This document shows positions 8,937 to 17,356 of a stretch of 64,000 nucleotides of DNA, piece after piece (the first letter of the stretch is position 1; the number at the start of each line of letters is the position of its first letter). The notes beneath the pieces were generated by a model that ran no database searches, had not been told where the DNA came from, and saw only the letters and a list, made by a program, of their open reading frames with translations. The translations under genes were made by a program, and so were the position numbers. Origin of the DNA: Candidatus Xianfuyuplasma coldseepsis (GTDB taxonomy: Bacteria; Bacillota_I; Bacilli_A; Izemoplasmatales; Izemoplasmataceae); contig NZ_CP048914.1 in NCBI RefSeq assembly GCF_014023125.1, positions 1,578,698 through 1,642,697 of the forward strand, read 5' to 3'.

Positions 8937-9929
8937 ATGGCAAAACAAGATCGACAAAAAGCGTTAGAAACAGCAATTAAAGAAATTGAAAAGCAACATG
9001 GAAAAGGATCGGTAATGGTCCTAGGTGATGAACAACTAATTCAAGGCATTGAAGTCATCAGTAGTGGTAGTATACTACTGGATAAAGCCCTTGGAATTGG
9101 GGGATATCCAAAAGGACGAATTATCGAAGTATTTGGACCGGAATCATCTGGGAAGACAACGTTCGCATTACACGCGATTGCCGAAGCGCAAAAAGCAGGA
9201 GGATATGCCGCATTTATCGATGCGGAACACGCACTTGATCCGACCTATGCAAAAGCCCTTGGTGTCGACATCGATAATCTCATCTTGTCGCAACCGGATA
9301 CCGGAGAACAAGCCTTAGAAATTACCGAAGCTTTGATTCGTAGTGGAGCCATCGATATTGTTGTTATTGACAGTGTTGCCGCACTTGTACCCGAAGCAGA
9401 AATCCGTGGGGATATGGGGAGCAGCCATGTTGGATTACAAGCTCGCCTAATGTCGCAAGCAATGCGAAAATTAAGTGGTGCCATTAGTAAATCACAAACC
9501 ATTGCGATTTTCATCAATCAAATCCGTGAAAAAGTCGGTGTTATGTTTGGAAATCCAGAAACAACCCCTGGTGGTCGCGCTTTAAAATTCTACAGTAGTG
9601 TCCGCTTGGAAATACGTCGTAGTGAACAAATAAAAATCGGAACTGATATTGTTGGAAACAAAACAAAAGTTAAAGTTGTTAAAAACAAAGTAGCACCACC
9701 ATTTAAAACCTTAATCGTGGATATTATTTACGGATTTGGAGTCAGCAAAGTCGGAGAAATTATCGACATTGGTGTCGAAGAAGGAATCCTCAAAAAATCC
9801 GGATCATGGTACAGTTACAACGATGACAAAATCGGCCAAGGTCGTGAAAACACCAAAGCATACTTGGAAGAACATCCAGAACTATTGCAAGATTTAGAAC
9901 GGCAAGTACGAGAAAAATTAGGCATTTAA
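8937..9929 (+). CDS. recA: Recombinase RecA
   Basis: DNA strand-exchange ATPase and SOS co-protease. Walker [10 protein letters not shown] at residues 67-75, the EHALDP segment, Walker B around VVIDSVAAL, and loop motifs GGRALKFY are intact. At 330 residues it is a little short, with a reduced acidic C-terminal tail. A consensus TAAGGAGGTC site lies 10 bases before ATG. The stop codon lies in the loop of a short terminator. No obvious LexA/DinR box was recognised upstream. Confidence 0.98.
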   Translation: MAKQDRQKALETAIKEIEKQHGKGSVMVLGDEQLIQGIEVISSGSILLDKALGIGGYPKGRIIEVFGPESSGKTTFALHAIAEAQKAGGYAAFIDAEHALDPTYAKALGVDIDNLILSQPDTGEQALEITEALIRSGAIDIVVIDSVAALVPEAEIRGDMGSSHVGLQARLMSQAMRKLSGAISKSQTIAIFINQIREKVGVMFGNPETTPGGRALKFYSSVRLEIRRSEQIKIGTDIVGNKTKVKVVKNKVAPPFKTLIVDIIYGFGVSKVGEIIDIGVEEGILKKSGSWYSYNDDKIGQGRENTKAYLEEHPELLQDLERQVREKLGI

Positions 9930-9942
9930 TATGCCTTTTTTT
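9920..9942 (+). terminator. recA terminator containing the stop codon
   Basis: AGGCAT (9920-9925) pairs with ATGCCT (9931-9936), with the TAA stop in the loop, followed by T7. The stem is only 6 bp, so partial read-through into the next gene 15 bases on is possible. Confidence 0.65.
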
Positions 9943-9956
9943 GATGGAGGTATACG

Positions 9957-10745
9957 ATGAAAATCACACTTGTACAACACCAAGTACTCCCAACAAAAGA
10001 AGAGAATATGAAACGGATTGAACAACGACTTGAACATCCGTTACACACGGATATGATTATCTTGGGAGAAATGTGTCTTAGTCCGTATGAAAACGAATTA
10101 TTTGAATCCAATAGTATTGCCATAGGAGATACCCATTTCCAACGTTTTCAAGCTCTTGCAAAACAGCAACAGGCGTACCTTGTCGCAGGAAGCGTTCCTG
10201 AGTGGAATAACAATCGCCTCTATAATACAACTTTTGTCTTTAATCCCATGGGTGAATGTATTGCCTCGTATCGTAAAATGCATCTCTTTTCAATTACGTA
10301 TCCAACTGGAGAATCCTACGACGAGGGGGATCAAATAACACCAGGAAAAGACCTCGTTACATTTAACACACCCTGGGGTACGATTGGATTGATGATTTGT
10401 TTTGATATCCGCTTTCCTGAACAAGCGGCGAGACTACAAGAAATGGGGGCAAAACTATTGCTTGTTCCTGCTGCCTTTAATCAATATACTGGGCCAAAGC
10501 ATTGGACATTGGCTTTTCGCTCTCGGGCCGTTGACAACCAACTGTTTACGATTGGTGTTAGTCCGTCGGATAATTCACATGGAACGTATAATTACTATGG
10601 TCACAGTATCGTAGTTGATCCTTTTGGTGAGGTGTTATTCGAGGCTGATGGAAAACCGATTATTCACACGGTATCGATTGATTTGAATGATGTTGAAAAA
10701 ATTAAGAAAGCGTTTCCAATCCTATCTAATAAAATTGTGTTATAA
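9957..10745 (+). CDS. Carbon-nitrogen hydrolase (omega-amidase-like)
   Basis: A 262-residue nitrilase-superfamily amidase. The catalytic triad is in place: Glu38 (GEMCLSPYENE), Lys107 (YRKMHLF) and Cys148 (MICFDIRFPE). Length and motif wording resemble omega-amidase/YafV-type enzymes that hydrolyse alpha-ketoglutaramate and similar small amides, but the substrate is inferred only. TGGAGGTA precedes the ATG. It ends at a TAA that is also part of the -10 box of the next gene. Confidence 0.88.
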   Translation: MKITLVQHQVLPTKEENMKRIEQRLEHPLHTDMIILGEMCLSPYENELFESNSIAIGDTHFQRFQALAKQQQAYLVAGSVPEWNNNRLYNTTFVFNPMGECIASYRKMHLFSITYPTGESYDEGDQITPGKDLVTFNTPWGTIGLMICFDIRFPEQAARLQEMGAKLLLVPAAFNQYTGPKHWTLAFRSRAVDNQLFTIGVSPSDNSHGTYNYYGHSIVVDPFGEVLFEADGKPIIHTVSIDLNDVEKIKKAFPILSNKIVL

Positions 10746-10746
10746 T
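10738..10746 (+). promoter_or_regulatory. Extended -10 promoter of the cupin-like gene
   Basis: TGT-TATAAT overlaps the stop codon of the amidase gene (TAA 10743-10745 is inside the hexamer). Start codon of the next gene is 41 bases downstream. Confidence 0.65.
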
Positions 10747-10786
10747 GAGGCTGTATTTATTAATTTAGAAAGGATATAAATAACTA

Positions 10787-11311
10787 ATGGATACGGTAAA
10801 AGAAGTTAAAGGGTTGTACCGAATCGTTGATTTGGTAAAATTACGTCGGACTGAGGGTGTCTTGTTCGATAAAATACCGGAGGAGTTCTTACAAAATTTA
10901 GGGGGAATCGATCGTGTTATCCATCGTAGTAATGCGATTAGTCCGGGACAAGTTGAAGGCGTTGATCGCCCGTGGTATATGCACACTGACCAGAGTGATA
11001 ATTTGGTGGTTTTGGATGGTGAACGACACATTGATCTGTATTCACCACAACATGGTAAAATTGAACATTTTGTCGTTACCAAAGACCACATTTGGCATAA
11101 CGGGGAATTGATTTGTGATTACCCCGCGGTATTAACATGGCCACCCCACGTATTCCACCGTGTAGAAAGCAAAGAACAAGGAAGTGCCTCAATCAACTTT
11201 GCCCAACGATCAAAAACCTTTGACATCAAGCACAACTTCAATATCTATGACGTAAATACAAATACCGGTGAATATCGCGTTATTCGTGAGGGATTTAAAG
11301 ACCAATTCTAA
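10787..11311 (+). CDS. Cupin-like protein, function unknown
   Basis: I do not recognise a named family. The 174 residues look like a single-domain beta protein of cupin type: a WYMHTDQSDNLVVLDGE stretch gives a possible metal-His and the Gly-rich turn of cupin motif 1, and PPHVFHRVES later resembles motif 2. The N-terminal 40 residues are helical. No signal peptide, so cytoplasmic. It has its own promoter and terminator. AGAAAGGA lies about 14 bases before ATG, longer than usual here. Confidence 0.55.
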   Translation: MDTVKEVKGLYRIVDLVKLRRTEGVLFDKIPEEFLQNLGGIDRVIHRSNAISPGQVEGVDRPWYMHTDQSDNLVVLDGERHIDLYSPQHGKIEHFVVTKDHIWHNGELICDYPAVLTWPPHVFHRVESKEQGSASINFAQRSKTFDIKHNFNIYDVNTNTGEYRVIREGFKDQF

Positions 11312-11317
11312 GAAATG

Positions 11318-11347
11318 AAACAACCAATGGATTTGGTTGTTTTTTAT
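11318..11347 (+). terminator. Terminator of the cupin-like gene
   Basis: A 10-bp stem (11318-11327 with 11333-11342) and a T tract. Confidence 0.85.
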
Positions 11348-11381
11348 TTTCTAAAGAATTTCAAAAATCTATCTATATTCA

Positions 11382-11411
11382 TTGACTTTTAAGGCTTTAC
11401 ATTGTTATAAT
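11382..11411 (+). promoter_or_regulatory. rny promoter
   Basis: TTGACT (11382-11387), 18-base spacer, TATAAT (11406-11411) with TGT just before it. Transcription from here gives an AT-rich leader of about 85 bases, longer than most in this window, before the rny start at 11504. The leader holds one weak palindrome (ATAATA/TATTAT) and no recognised riboswitch. Confidence 0.75.
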
Positions 11412-11503
11412 GAAATGGTTAAAATCGTTTCTACTCATAATATTTTATTATGTTCATAAATAACTAAATAATTGAATAAAACACATAGATTGGAGATGAT
11501 AGG

Positions 11504-13075
11504 ATGCTACTAGCATTCTCAATGATCAACATTGTCTCTGGTCTGGCATTTGTAGCAATCGGTATCTTAGCAGGATTTATGCTAAGTATATTCATTGGTG
11601 AGAAAGGGCTTTTAAAATCTCGCCAAAAAGCCGATCTTTTGATTGAAGACGCACGAAAAGAAGCGGAAAAAAATAAGAAACAGACATTGCTGGAGACCAA
11701 ACAAGAAATCCATAATTTACGTATGGATTTTGACAAGCAAATCAAAGAGCGAAAAAAAGAAGCAGATGCGTTAGATGATAAACTTCTGCAACGTGAACAA
11801 TCGCTTGACCGCCGCAGTTCTAACCTCGATAAACGGGAAACGAATATCGATAAAAAAGAAGAACTCATGGAGCGTAAAAAACAATCACTAGATGACAAAA
11901 ATAACAGACTAGACAAGTTGATTGATGAACAAAACGAAAAACTATTAGAAATTGCACGCTTTACGATGGAGCAGGCTAGAGACTTGATCTTTAGACGAGT
12001 AGAAGACGAAATGGCAAGTGAAATAGCCGCATACATCAAAGAGGAAGAAGAAAAGGCAAAACTTACTGCTGATAAAAATGCAAAACATTTACTCAGTCAA
12101 GCAATACAAAAATATGCCCAAGACGTTACCAGTGAACGTACGGTAAGTGTTGTCTCATTACCAAACGATGAAATGAAAGGACGTATTATCGGTCGTGAAG
12201 GACGTAATATTCGCACGATTGAAGCCTTGACAGGTATTGATTTGATCATTGACGATACCCCAGAAGCTGTTGTTCTAAGTGGATTTGATCCGATTCGTCG
12301 TGAAATCGCCAAACGTACCATTGAATCACTGGTTGCCGATGGACGAATTCATCCTGGACGAATTGAAGAAGTTGTTGAAAAAACACGTAGTGAAGTTGAT
12401 CGCTTCATTCGTGACAAAGGGGAAGAAGCCGTATTCGAAGTTGGAATTGGCCGAATCCACCCTGATCTTGTAAAATTACTAGGGCGTTTACACTTCCGTA
12501 CCAGCTATGGACAAAACGTGTTACGCCACGCCATCGAGTGCGCATTCTTAGCTGGAAAACTAGCTGTTGAAATTGGCGAAGACGAAGTTCTTGCAAAACG
12601 CGCTGGATTACTTCATGATATCGGTAAAGCCGTCGATCATGAAGTGGAAGGTTCTCATGTCGAAATTGGAATTAACATTGCCAATCGTTACAAAGAGCCA
12701 TTTGAAGTCATTGATGCGATTCAATCCCATCACGGTGAAGTGGAAGCAAAATCAATTATCGCCGTACTGGTTGCCGCAGCTGACGCCTTGAGCGCCGCAA
12801 GACCTGGTGCTCGTAGTGAATCTCTCGATTCCTACATCAAACGACTCGAACAGCTGGAAAACATTTCCACCGAAGTTCCTGGCGTGGATCAAGCCTATGC
12901 GATTCAAGCAGGTCGCGAAGTGCGTGTTATTGTTGAACCCACGAAAGTGGATGATACGATGGCGTATAAAATTGCTCGTGACATCAAAGAAAAAATTGAG
13001 GAACAACTCTCGTATCCTGGAACGATTAAAGTTACCGTTATTCGCGAAACGAGAGCCCAAGATATCGCCAAATAA
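11504..13075 (+). CDS. rny: Ribonuclease Y
   Basis: Membrane-anchored endoribonuclease that starts mRNA decay in Gram-positive bacteria. Order: N-terminal membrane helix (about 8-28), a long charged coiled coil (about 35-200), KH RNA-binding domain (around [15 protein letters not shown]), and the metal-dependent HD domain with [12 protein letters not shown]. Length 523 is normal (about 520). GGAGATGATAGG precedes the ATG. It heads a cluster with ymdB and a ymcA-like gene, both known partners or modulators of RNase Y in Bacillus. Confidence 0.97.
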   Translation: MLLAFSMINIVSGLAFVAIGILAGFMLSIFIGEKGLLKSRQKADLLIEDARKEAEKNKKQTLLETKQEIHNLRMDFDKQIKERKKEADALDDKLLQREQSLDRRSSNLDKRETNIDKKEELMERKKQSLDDKNNRLDKLIDEQNEKLLEIARFTMEQARDLIFRRVEDEMASEIAAYIKEEEEKAKLTADKNAKHLLSQAIQKYAQDVTSERTVSVVSLPNDEMKGRIIGREGRNIRTIEALTGIDLIIDDTPEAVVLSGFDPIRREIAKRTIESLVADGRIHPGRIEEVVEKTRSEVDRFIRDKGEEAVFEVGIGRIHPDLVKLLGRLHFRTSYGQNVLRHAIECAFLAGKLAVEIGEDEVLAKRAGLLHDIGKAVDHEVEGSHVEIGINIANRYKEPFEVIDAIQSHHGEVEAKSIIAVLVAAADALSAARPGARSESLDSYIKRLEQLENISTEVPGVDQAYAIQAGREVRVIVEPTKVDDTMAYKIARDIKEKIEEQLSYPGTIKVTVIRETRAQDIAK

Positions 13076-13098
13076 AGCCTTCGATTATCGAAGGCTTT
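13074..13098 (+). terminator. Strong hairpin after rny, T-poor
   Basis: An 11-bp perfect stem (13074-13084 with 13088-13098) closes a TTA loop right after the stop. Only three T follow, so it may attenuate or protect the 3' end rather than stop transcription, and the Nudix and ymdB genes may be partly co-transcribed with rny. Confidence 0.6.
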
Positions 13099-13119
13099 CC
13101 TTGTACAAAGGGAGGAACT

Positions 13120-13635
13120 ATGGAACGATTTGATCTCTACAATAAGCATCTTGAAAAATTGAACAAAACAATGGTCCGTGGTGCGTCGAACAATCCCGGT
13201 GAATATCACCTTGTTGTTCATATTTGGATTCGCAACTCGGATCGTCAATATTTAATCCAACAGCGCAACAAACAAGACGATCTGATTCCATATCAATGGG
13301 GAACACACGGTGGGGCTGTCTTACAAGGAGAAACCTCTAAAGAAGCCGCCATCCGTGAAACGAAAGAAGAGATTGGAATCGAACTGGATCCGCACAAATT
13401 AAGCCTTGTGAAACGATATGTTATCGACCATCCTCATTCGAACTACATCACAGATTTGTATCTCTATCAAGATAATATCTTGATAAACGAATGTAAAATT
13501 GATACAGTAGAAGTACGAGATATCGCATATAAATCATTTGCAGACATTCAACAAATGATTTCTCAAAATACATTTTGGGACTACGAACATCTATTGCAAC
13601 GTCACGGGTATTTTGATGAACTAGAAAAGAGATGA
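13120..13635 (+). CDS. Nudix hydrolase (IDI/YfcD-like)
   Basis: A 171-residue Nudix enzyme. The full Nudix box is present: GAVLQGETSKEAAIRETKEEIGI with the REx2EE core. The N-terminal VRGASNNPGEYHLVVHIWI and the overall size resemble the isopentenyl-diphosphate-isomerase-like Nudix group (YfcD type) rather than MutT. The substrate cannot be told. AGGGAGGAA precedes ATG; ymdB begins four bases after its stop, so the two form an operon. Confidence 0.85.
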   Translation: MERFDLYNKHLEKLNKTMVRGASNNPGEYHLVVHIWIRNSDRQYLIQQRNKQDDLIPYQWGTHGGAVLQGETSKEAAIRETKEEIGIELDPHKLSLVKRYVIDHPHSNYITDLYLYQDNILINECKIDTVEVRDIAYKSFADIQQMISQNTFWDYEHLLQRHGYFDELEKR

Positions 13636-13639
13636 TTGA

Positions 13640-14398
13640 ATGAAAATTTTATTTATTGGCGATGTATTTGGAACCTTAGGGCAACAAGCTCTTCATACAT
13701 ATCTTCCACAATTAAAACAACAACACAAACCGCATTTAATTATTGTCAACGGTGAGAACATTGACAAAGGATTCGGGATTGATGAAGCAATCTATAAGGA
13801 TCTAATGAGTATGGGGGTGTCGATGATTACGATGGGGAATCACACCTTTCGCAACAAAAAAATCTTACACTTTATTGATGATGCAAACATTGTTCGACCA
13901 GCCAACTACGATGAATCTGTCCCCGGAGTTGGATACAAAACTATCCAGTTTAACGATAAAACGGTAACCGTCATCAGCTTAATGGGACGTATTTTTATGG
14001 GGGATCCGCTCGATAATCCATTCAAGGTCATTGATTCAATCTTAGACACCTTAACAAGTGATATTATCCTTGTCGATTTCCACGGAGAAGCAACGTCCGA
14101 GAAAATTGCTTTTGCGCATCATGTAGACGGGCGTGTCACAGCAGTACTAGGTACGCATACCCATGTACCTACCGCAGATACAATGATCTTTCCCAAAGGA
14201 ACCATGTATGTGACGGATGTAGGAATGACAGGGGCGAAATATGGCGTTTTAGGTGCGGACAAAGACAAACAGGTCCAAAAATTCATTACTGGACTTCGCG
14301 GCCCGGTGAAAGAAACCAAAGAGGGACCACTGCAATTACACGCGGTCCTACTGGATACAACATTTCAAACCATTGAAGGAATCCACATATATGAGTAG
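13640..14398 (+). CDS. ymdB: YmdB family metallophosphoesterase
   Basis: A 252-residue calcineurin-like phosphodiesterase of the YmdB family (TIGR00282). Metal ligands are in MKILFIGDVFG, NGENIDKGFGI, MGNHTFRNK, VDFHGEATSEK and GTHTHVPTAD. In Bacillus subtilis YmdB cleaves 2',3'-cyclic nucleotides and lowers RNase Y activity, affecting biofilm and sporulation decisions. Here it lies one gene after rny, as in Bacillus. Its stop codon is inside a hairpin. Confidence 0.93.
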   Translation: MKILFIGDVFGTLGQQALHTYLPQLKQQHKPHLIIVNGENIDKGFGIDEAIYKDLMSMGVSMITMGNHTFRNKKILHFIDDANIVRPANYDESVPGVGYKTIQFNDKTVTVISLMGRIFMGDPLDNPFKVIDSILDTLTSDIILVDFHGEATSEKIAFAHHVDGRVTAVLGTHTHVPTADTMIFPKGTMYVTDVGMTGAKYGVLGADKDKQVQKFITGLRGPVKETKEGPLQLHAVLLDTTFQTIEGIHIYE

Positions 14399-14417
14399 GG
14401 AAACTTACTCATTTTGT
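14391..14417 (+). terminator. Hairpin at the end of ymdB containing the stop codon
   Basis: ATGAGTA (14391-14397) pairs with TACTCAT (14406-14412), followed by an interrupted T run. The TAG stop (14396-14398) falls in the stem. Moderate strength. Confidence 0.6.
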
Positions 14418-14462
14418 TTGTACAAACCCCTTCTTTGAATTATACTAATAACGGTGATATAT

Positions 14463-15911
14463 ATGGCAAAAGATTACAGTAAATACTTTATAAAACCATC
14501 GATTCGTGATGCACGAAAACGTCGGAAAGAAGACACACCCGTTCTCGATTTTGACGACTATTTTAATATTCAAGGAATTGGAAACGGAAAAACCTATCGG
14601 ATCGAAACCTATGGTTGCCAAGGAAATGAAGCGGACAGTGAAAAAATTAGAGGGATATTAGAAGCTTTGGATTTTACCCAAAGTGACGATTTAGAACACG
14701 CAGATTTGATCTTGTTGAATACCTGTGCGGTTCGTGAAAATGCGGAAAACCGTGTCTTTGGTGAACTTGGACGATTAAAACAATATAAGCGTAACAATCC
14801 CGATTTAATTCTTGGTGTATGTGGATGCATGCCCCAAGAAGAACAAGTCGTTGAAAAGATATTGAAACGATACCACTATGTTGATTTGGTATTCGGAACC
14901 CATAACATCTACAAACTGCCCGAATACTTAGAAACGGTACTACTCTCTAAAGAGCGGGTCATTGAAGTGTTCAGTGAAGAAGGATCGATTGTTGAAAATA
15001 TGCCGAAAATTCGTGAAAACACGAAAAAAGCATGGGTGAATATTATGTATGGGTGCGATGAATTTTGTACCTATTGTATCGTTCCGTATACCCGTGGAAA
15101 AGAACGTAGCCGACTGCCAGAACACATTCTTCATGAAGTGCAAGAATTGATTGATCAAGGCTATCAAGAAGTCACACTACTCGGTCAAAATGTTAATAGT
15201 TATGGCAATGACTTCACAGATCGAACATATCGGTTCAAGGACCTACTCAATGATTTGCATCAGATGGACATTGCCCGTGTTCGGTTTACAACGTCCCATC
15301 CAAAAGACTTCGATGAAGAAACCGTTCAAATATTGGCAAAAGGTGGCAATTTAATGCCATACATTCACCTACCCGTGCAATCGGGTAGTAATGAAGTATT
15401 GAAACGGATGAATCGAAAATATACAAAAGAAGAGTACTACCAATTGGTCGATCACATCTATCATTACATTCCCCATGCATCATTGACCACAGACATTATT
15501 GTTGGCTTTCCAGGGGAAACAGAAGAACAGTTCGCTGAAACATTGGAACTTGTTGAATATTGCCGTTTTGAAGGGGCGTTTACCTTTATTTATTCAAAGC
15601 GTGAAGGCACACCAGCGGCATCGTATGAAGATGACGTTCCAATGGCTGTTAAGAAAGAACGTCTAGCTCGCTTGAACAAGATAGTAAACAAAGGGTATCT
15701 ACATGGTTCAAAACGATTTGAAGGGAAAACAGTAAAGGTCTTAGTGGATGGAACAAGTAAGAACAATGATAGCATCCTGGCGGGATACACAGAAAACAAT
15801 AAACTCGTCAATTTTGCTGGTCCTACATCATTGATTGGACAGATTGTAGATGTAACCATTACCGAGTCGAAAACATGGTTCATGTTAGGTGAGTATCATG
15901 ACGGCAATTGA
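14463..15911 (+). CDS. miaB: tRNA-2-methylthio-N6-dimethylallyladenosine synthase
   Basis: Radical-SAM methylthiotransferase that modifies i6A37 of tRNAs reading UNN codons. Order: UPF0004 domain with three Cys (ETYGCQGNEAD, LNTCAVRENAE, GVCGCM), radical-SAM domain with the CxxxCxxC motif GCDEFCTYCIVPYTRG, and C-terminal TRAM domain. 482 residues with an N-terminal extension as in Bacillus YmcB. GGTGATAT precedes ATG 14463. miaA, which makes its substrate, is also in this window. Confidence 0.95.
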   Translation: MAKDYSKYFIKPSIRDARKRRKEDTPVLDFDDYFNIQGIGNGKTYRIETYGCQGNEADSEKIRGILEALDFTQSDDLEHADLILLNTCAVRENAENRVFGELGRLKQYKRNNPDLILGVCGCMPQEEQVVEKILKRYHYVDLVFGTHNIYKLPEYLETVLLSKERVIEVFSEEGSIVENMPKIRENTKKAWVNIMYGCDEFCTYCIVPYTRGKERSRLPEHILHEVQELIDQGYQEVTLLGQNVNSYGNDFTDRTYRFKDLLNDLHQMDIARVRFTTSHPKDFDEETVQILAKGGNLMPYIHLPVQSGSNEVLKRMNRKYTKEEYYQLVDHIYHYIPHASLTTDIIVGFPGETEEQFAETLELVEYCRFEGAFTFIYSKREGTPAASYEDDVPMAVKKERLARLNKIVNKGYLHGSKRFEGKTVKVLVDGTSKNNDSILAGYTENNKLVNFAGPTSLIGQIVDVTITESKTWFMLGEYHDGN

Positions 15912-16224
15912 TCGCTTAATTGAATCGTTACAAAACGATCCAACAGTACGGCGTTTTCAAGAACTTGAACGAATCATTGACCAAGACATGAATTTACAGC
16001 AACAATATAACGAGTTACTCGATGCCCAAAAGATAATGGTTCAGCGTCAAGTGAAGAAGCATCCACAATATAATGATGCGAAAGAAACCTATCAATTGTT
16101 AAGAGAACAACTTATGCAGCATGTCTTGATGAGTGAATATTTGGATTTATTAGAACAAATCAACGGTGATCTAAAATGGATTCAAGAGATCATTGAATCA
16201 GAAATTAGTAAAGATTTTGACTAG
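15898..16224 (+). CDS. YlbF/YmcA family protein
   Basis: A 108-residue all-helical protein of the YlbF/YmcA family. It overlaps the end of miaB by 14 bases with GGTGAG inside miaB serving as ribosome binding site, exactly the position of ymcA (ricA) in Bacillus. There YmcA, YlbF and YaaT form a complex that steers RNase Y cleavage and Spo0A phosphorylation. Partners YlbF and YaaT are not in the window. Which paralog this is (YmcA or YlbF) rests on position. Confidence 0.82.
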   Translation: MTAIDRLIESLQNDPTVRRFQELERIIDQDMNLQQQYNELLDAQKIMVQRQVKKHPQYNDAKETYQLLREQLMQHVLMSEYLDLLEQINGDLKWIQEIIESEISKDFD

Positions 16225-16253
16225 TTGTAAAATCGGGAACCATAATAACGGAG

Positions 16254-16279
16254 GGAAATCGCTTTAAAAAGCAATTTCC
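16254..16279 (+). repeat. Imperfect inverted repeat downstream of the ymcA-like gene
   Basis: GGAAATCGCTTT (16254-16265) faces AAAGCAATTTCC (16268-16279) with one mismatch. No T tract follows, so it may be a weak terminator or an operator just upstream of the next promoter. Confidence 0.5.
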
Positions 16280-16281
16280 TA

Positions 16282-16310
16282 TTGATTTACCACTAATTGT
16301 ATTGTATAAT
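16282..16310 (+). promoter_or_regulatory. Promoter of the tail-anchored repeat protein and mutS
   Basis: TTGATT (16282-16287), 17-base spacer, TATAAT (16305-16310), 38 bases before the start codon at 16349. The inverted repeat at 16254-16279 abuts its -35. Confidence 0.65.
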
Positions 16311-16348
16311 TATTTTAGAACATTATTCAGTACTAAGGAGTGATTGGC

Positions 16349-17341
16349 ATGGCTGGTAAAAAGAAATCTGAAGATTTTATCTTTTTGTATAACAAAAAAG
16401 AGAAAATTTCAAAACTCGTAAAGGATTTTACAGTAATTCCTTCTCATGAGATTGTAAAATATCTATTAAACAAAGAAATTTATTTACCCAACTATCTTCA
16501 CAAAGCATTAATTCGAAAAAATATTGCACCGGCAATTGCCGATGCTGATAGTTCGAATAAGTTCTCGGATGAGATGAAATTTCGTTTACGTTGGTTTGAT
16601 AAATTTACGATATTCCAATTAGAACGATTAGCGCTTGGGTACCAGTTACCGATTAATGTTACCGAATATAAGAAAGATTTCTGGGACATTATCGTTCGAA
16701 ATCGTTCTGAACTGGGAATTAACAATCTTGAGTTTGTCAAACTGCAGAACTTAACGCTAAAATATGCCCGGGAACCACAAGAATCGTACGATGCAATGAT
16801 GGAAGAGTTTCGTCAGGTTTATTTCGAACCAGACGGATACTTTGATGGCACGCTTATTGAGGATGCAAAAGAAGTGTTGTCAAATGCAACCACTTTAACA
16901 GAAATTCGCGACCTTGGAAAACGATACAATGTTGAAATACCTCGCCGTATCAACAAAAAACAATTGATAGACATCGTGTCATTAAAATTGGGATTTGATG
17001 AGGAAAAACGAGAAGAAATCGCGAAAAAATCCATCCTTGAAATTGAACGTTACGCGAAACGCCGTAAAGTGAACGTTTCGATTGAGTTGAAAAAAGATGA
17101 CATGATTGAATACATTTTAATTAAAATGCCGCAAACGGTCGCACCTAAATATACCAACTCATTAAAGGTATTCGCCGGAATGAATATCGAAGAATACTTA
17201 TACAATTTGAAATTCCAAGAAATTGCTTCCGTGGTTTCAGATAAACGGAAAAAACGAGTCCGAACGGGATTCTTAGTCCTAATTGCGATCGTTGTTGTTG
17301 CCGCAGTGGGATACTTAATCTATACGAATTTCATTGTTTAG
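16349..17341 (+). CDS. Tail-anchored protein with SAP/Rho-N-like repeats, unknown
   Basis: No family recognised. The 330-residue protein is charged and mostly helical, with no N-terminal signal and one C-terminal membrane helix (about 307-327) preceded by KRKKRVR, so the body should face the cytoplasm. Three segments of about 32 residues look like copies of one small helical unit: about 87-117, 181-213 and 227-258. Each has a [I/L]-x-[E/Q]-[L/I]-x-x-[L/Y]-[A/G] helix, a turn with a V/I-x-I/V strand, then K-K-[D/Q]-x-[I/W]-[D/E] starting a second helix, resembling SAP or Rho-N modules that bind nucleic acid. AAGGAG lies 8 bases before ATG 16349. mutS follows after 15 bases on the same transcript. 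Confidence 0.6.
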   Translation: MAGKKKSEDFIFLYNKKEKISKLVKDFTVIPSHEIVKYLLNKEIYLPNYLHKALIRKNIAPAIADADSSNKFSDEMKFRLRWFDKFTIFQLERLALGYQLPINVTEYKKDFWDIIVRNRSELGINNLEFVKLQNLTLKYAREPQESYDAMMEEFRQVYFEPDGYFDGTLIEDAKEVLSNATTLTEIRDLGKRYNVEIPRRINKKQLIDIVSLKLGFDEEKREEIAKKSILEIERYAKRRKVNVSIELKKDDMIEYILIKMPQTVAPKYTNSLKVFAGMNIEEYLYNLKFQEIASVVSDKRKKRVRTGFLVLIAIVVVAAVGYLIYTNFIV

Positions 17342-17356
17342 AGGAGATTGCCAGAT

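Noticed and set aside
11411..11503. Riboswitch or regulatory RNA in the rny leader
   Set aside because: The 85-base leader is AT-rich with only a weak palindrome; no conserved motif could be recognised by eye.
11464..12039. 191-codon open frame on the - strand opposite rny
   Set aside because: It lies over the coiled-coil region of a certain gene, is made of low-complexity Ser/Arg/Leu, and has no ribosome binding site. It is a shadow of the Lys/Glu-rich coding strand.
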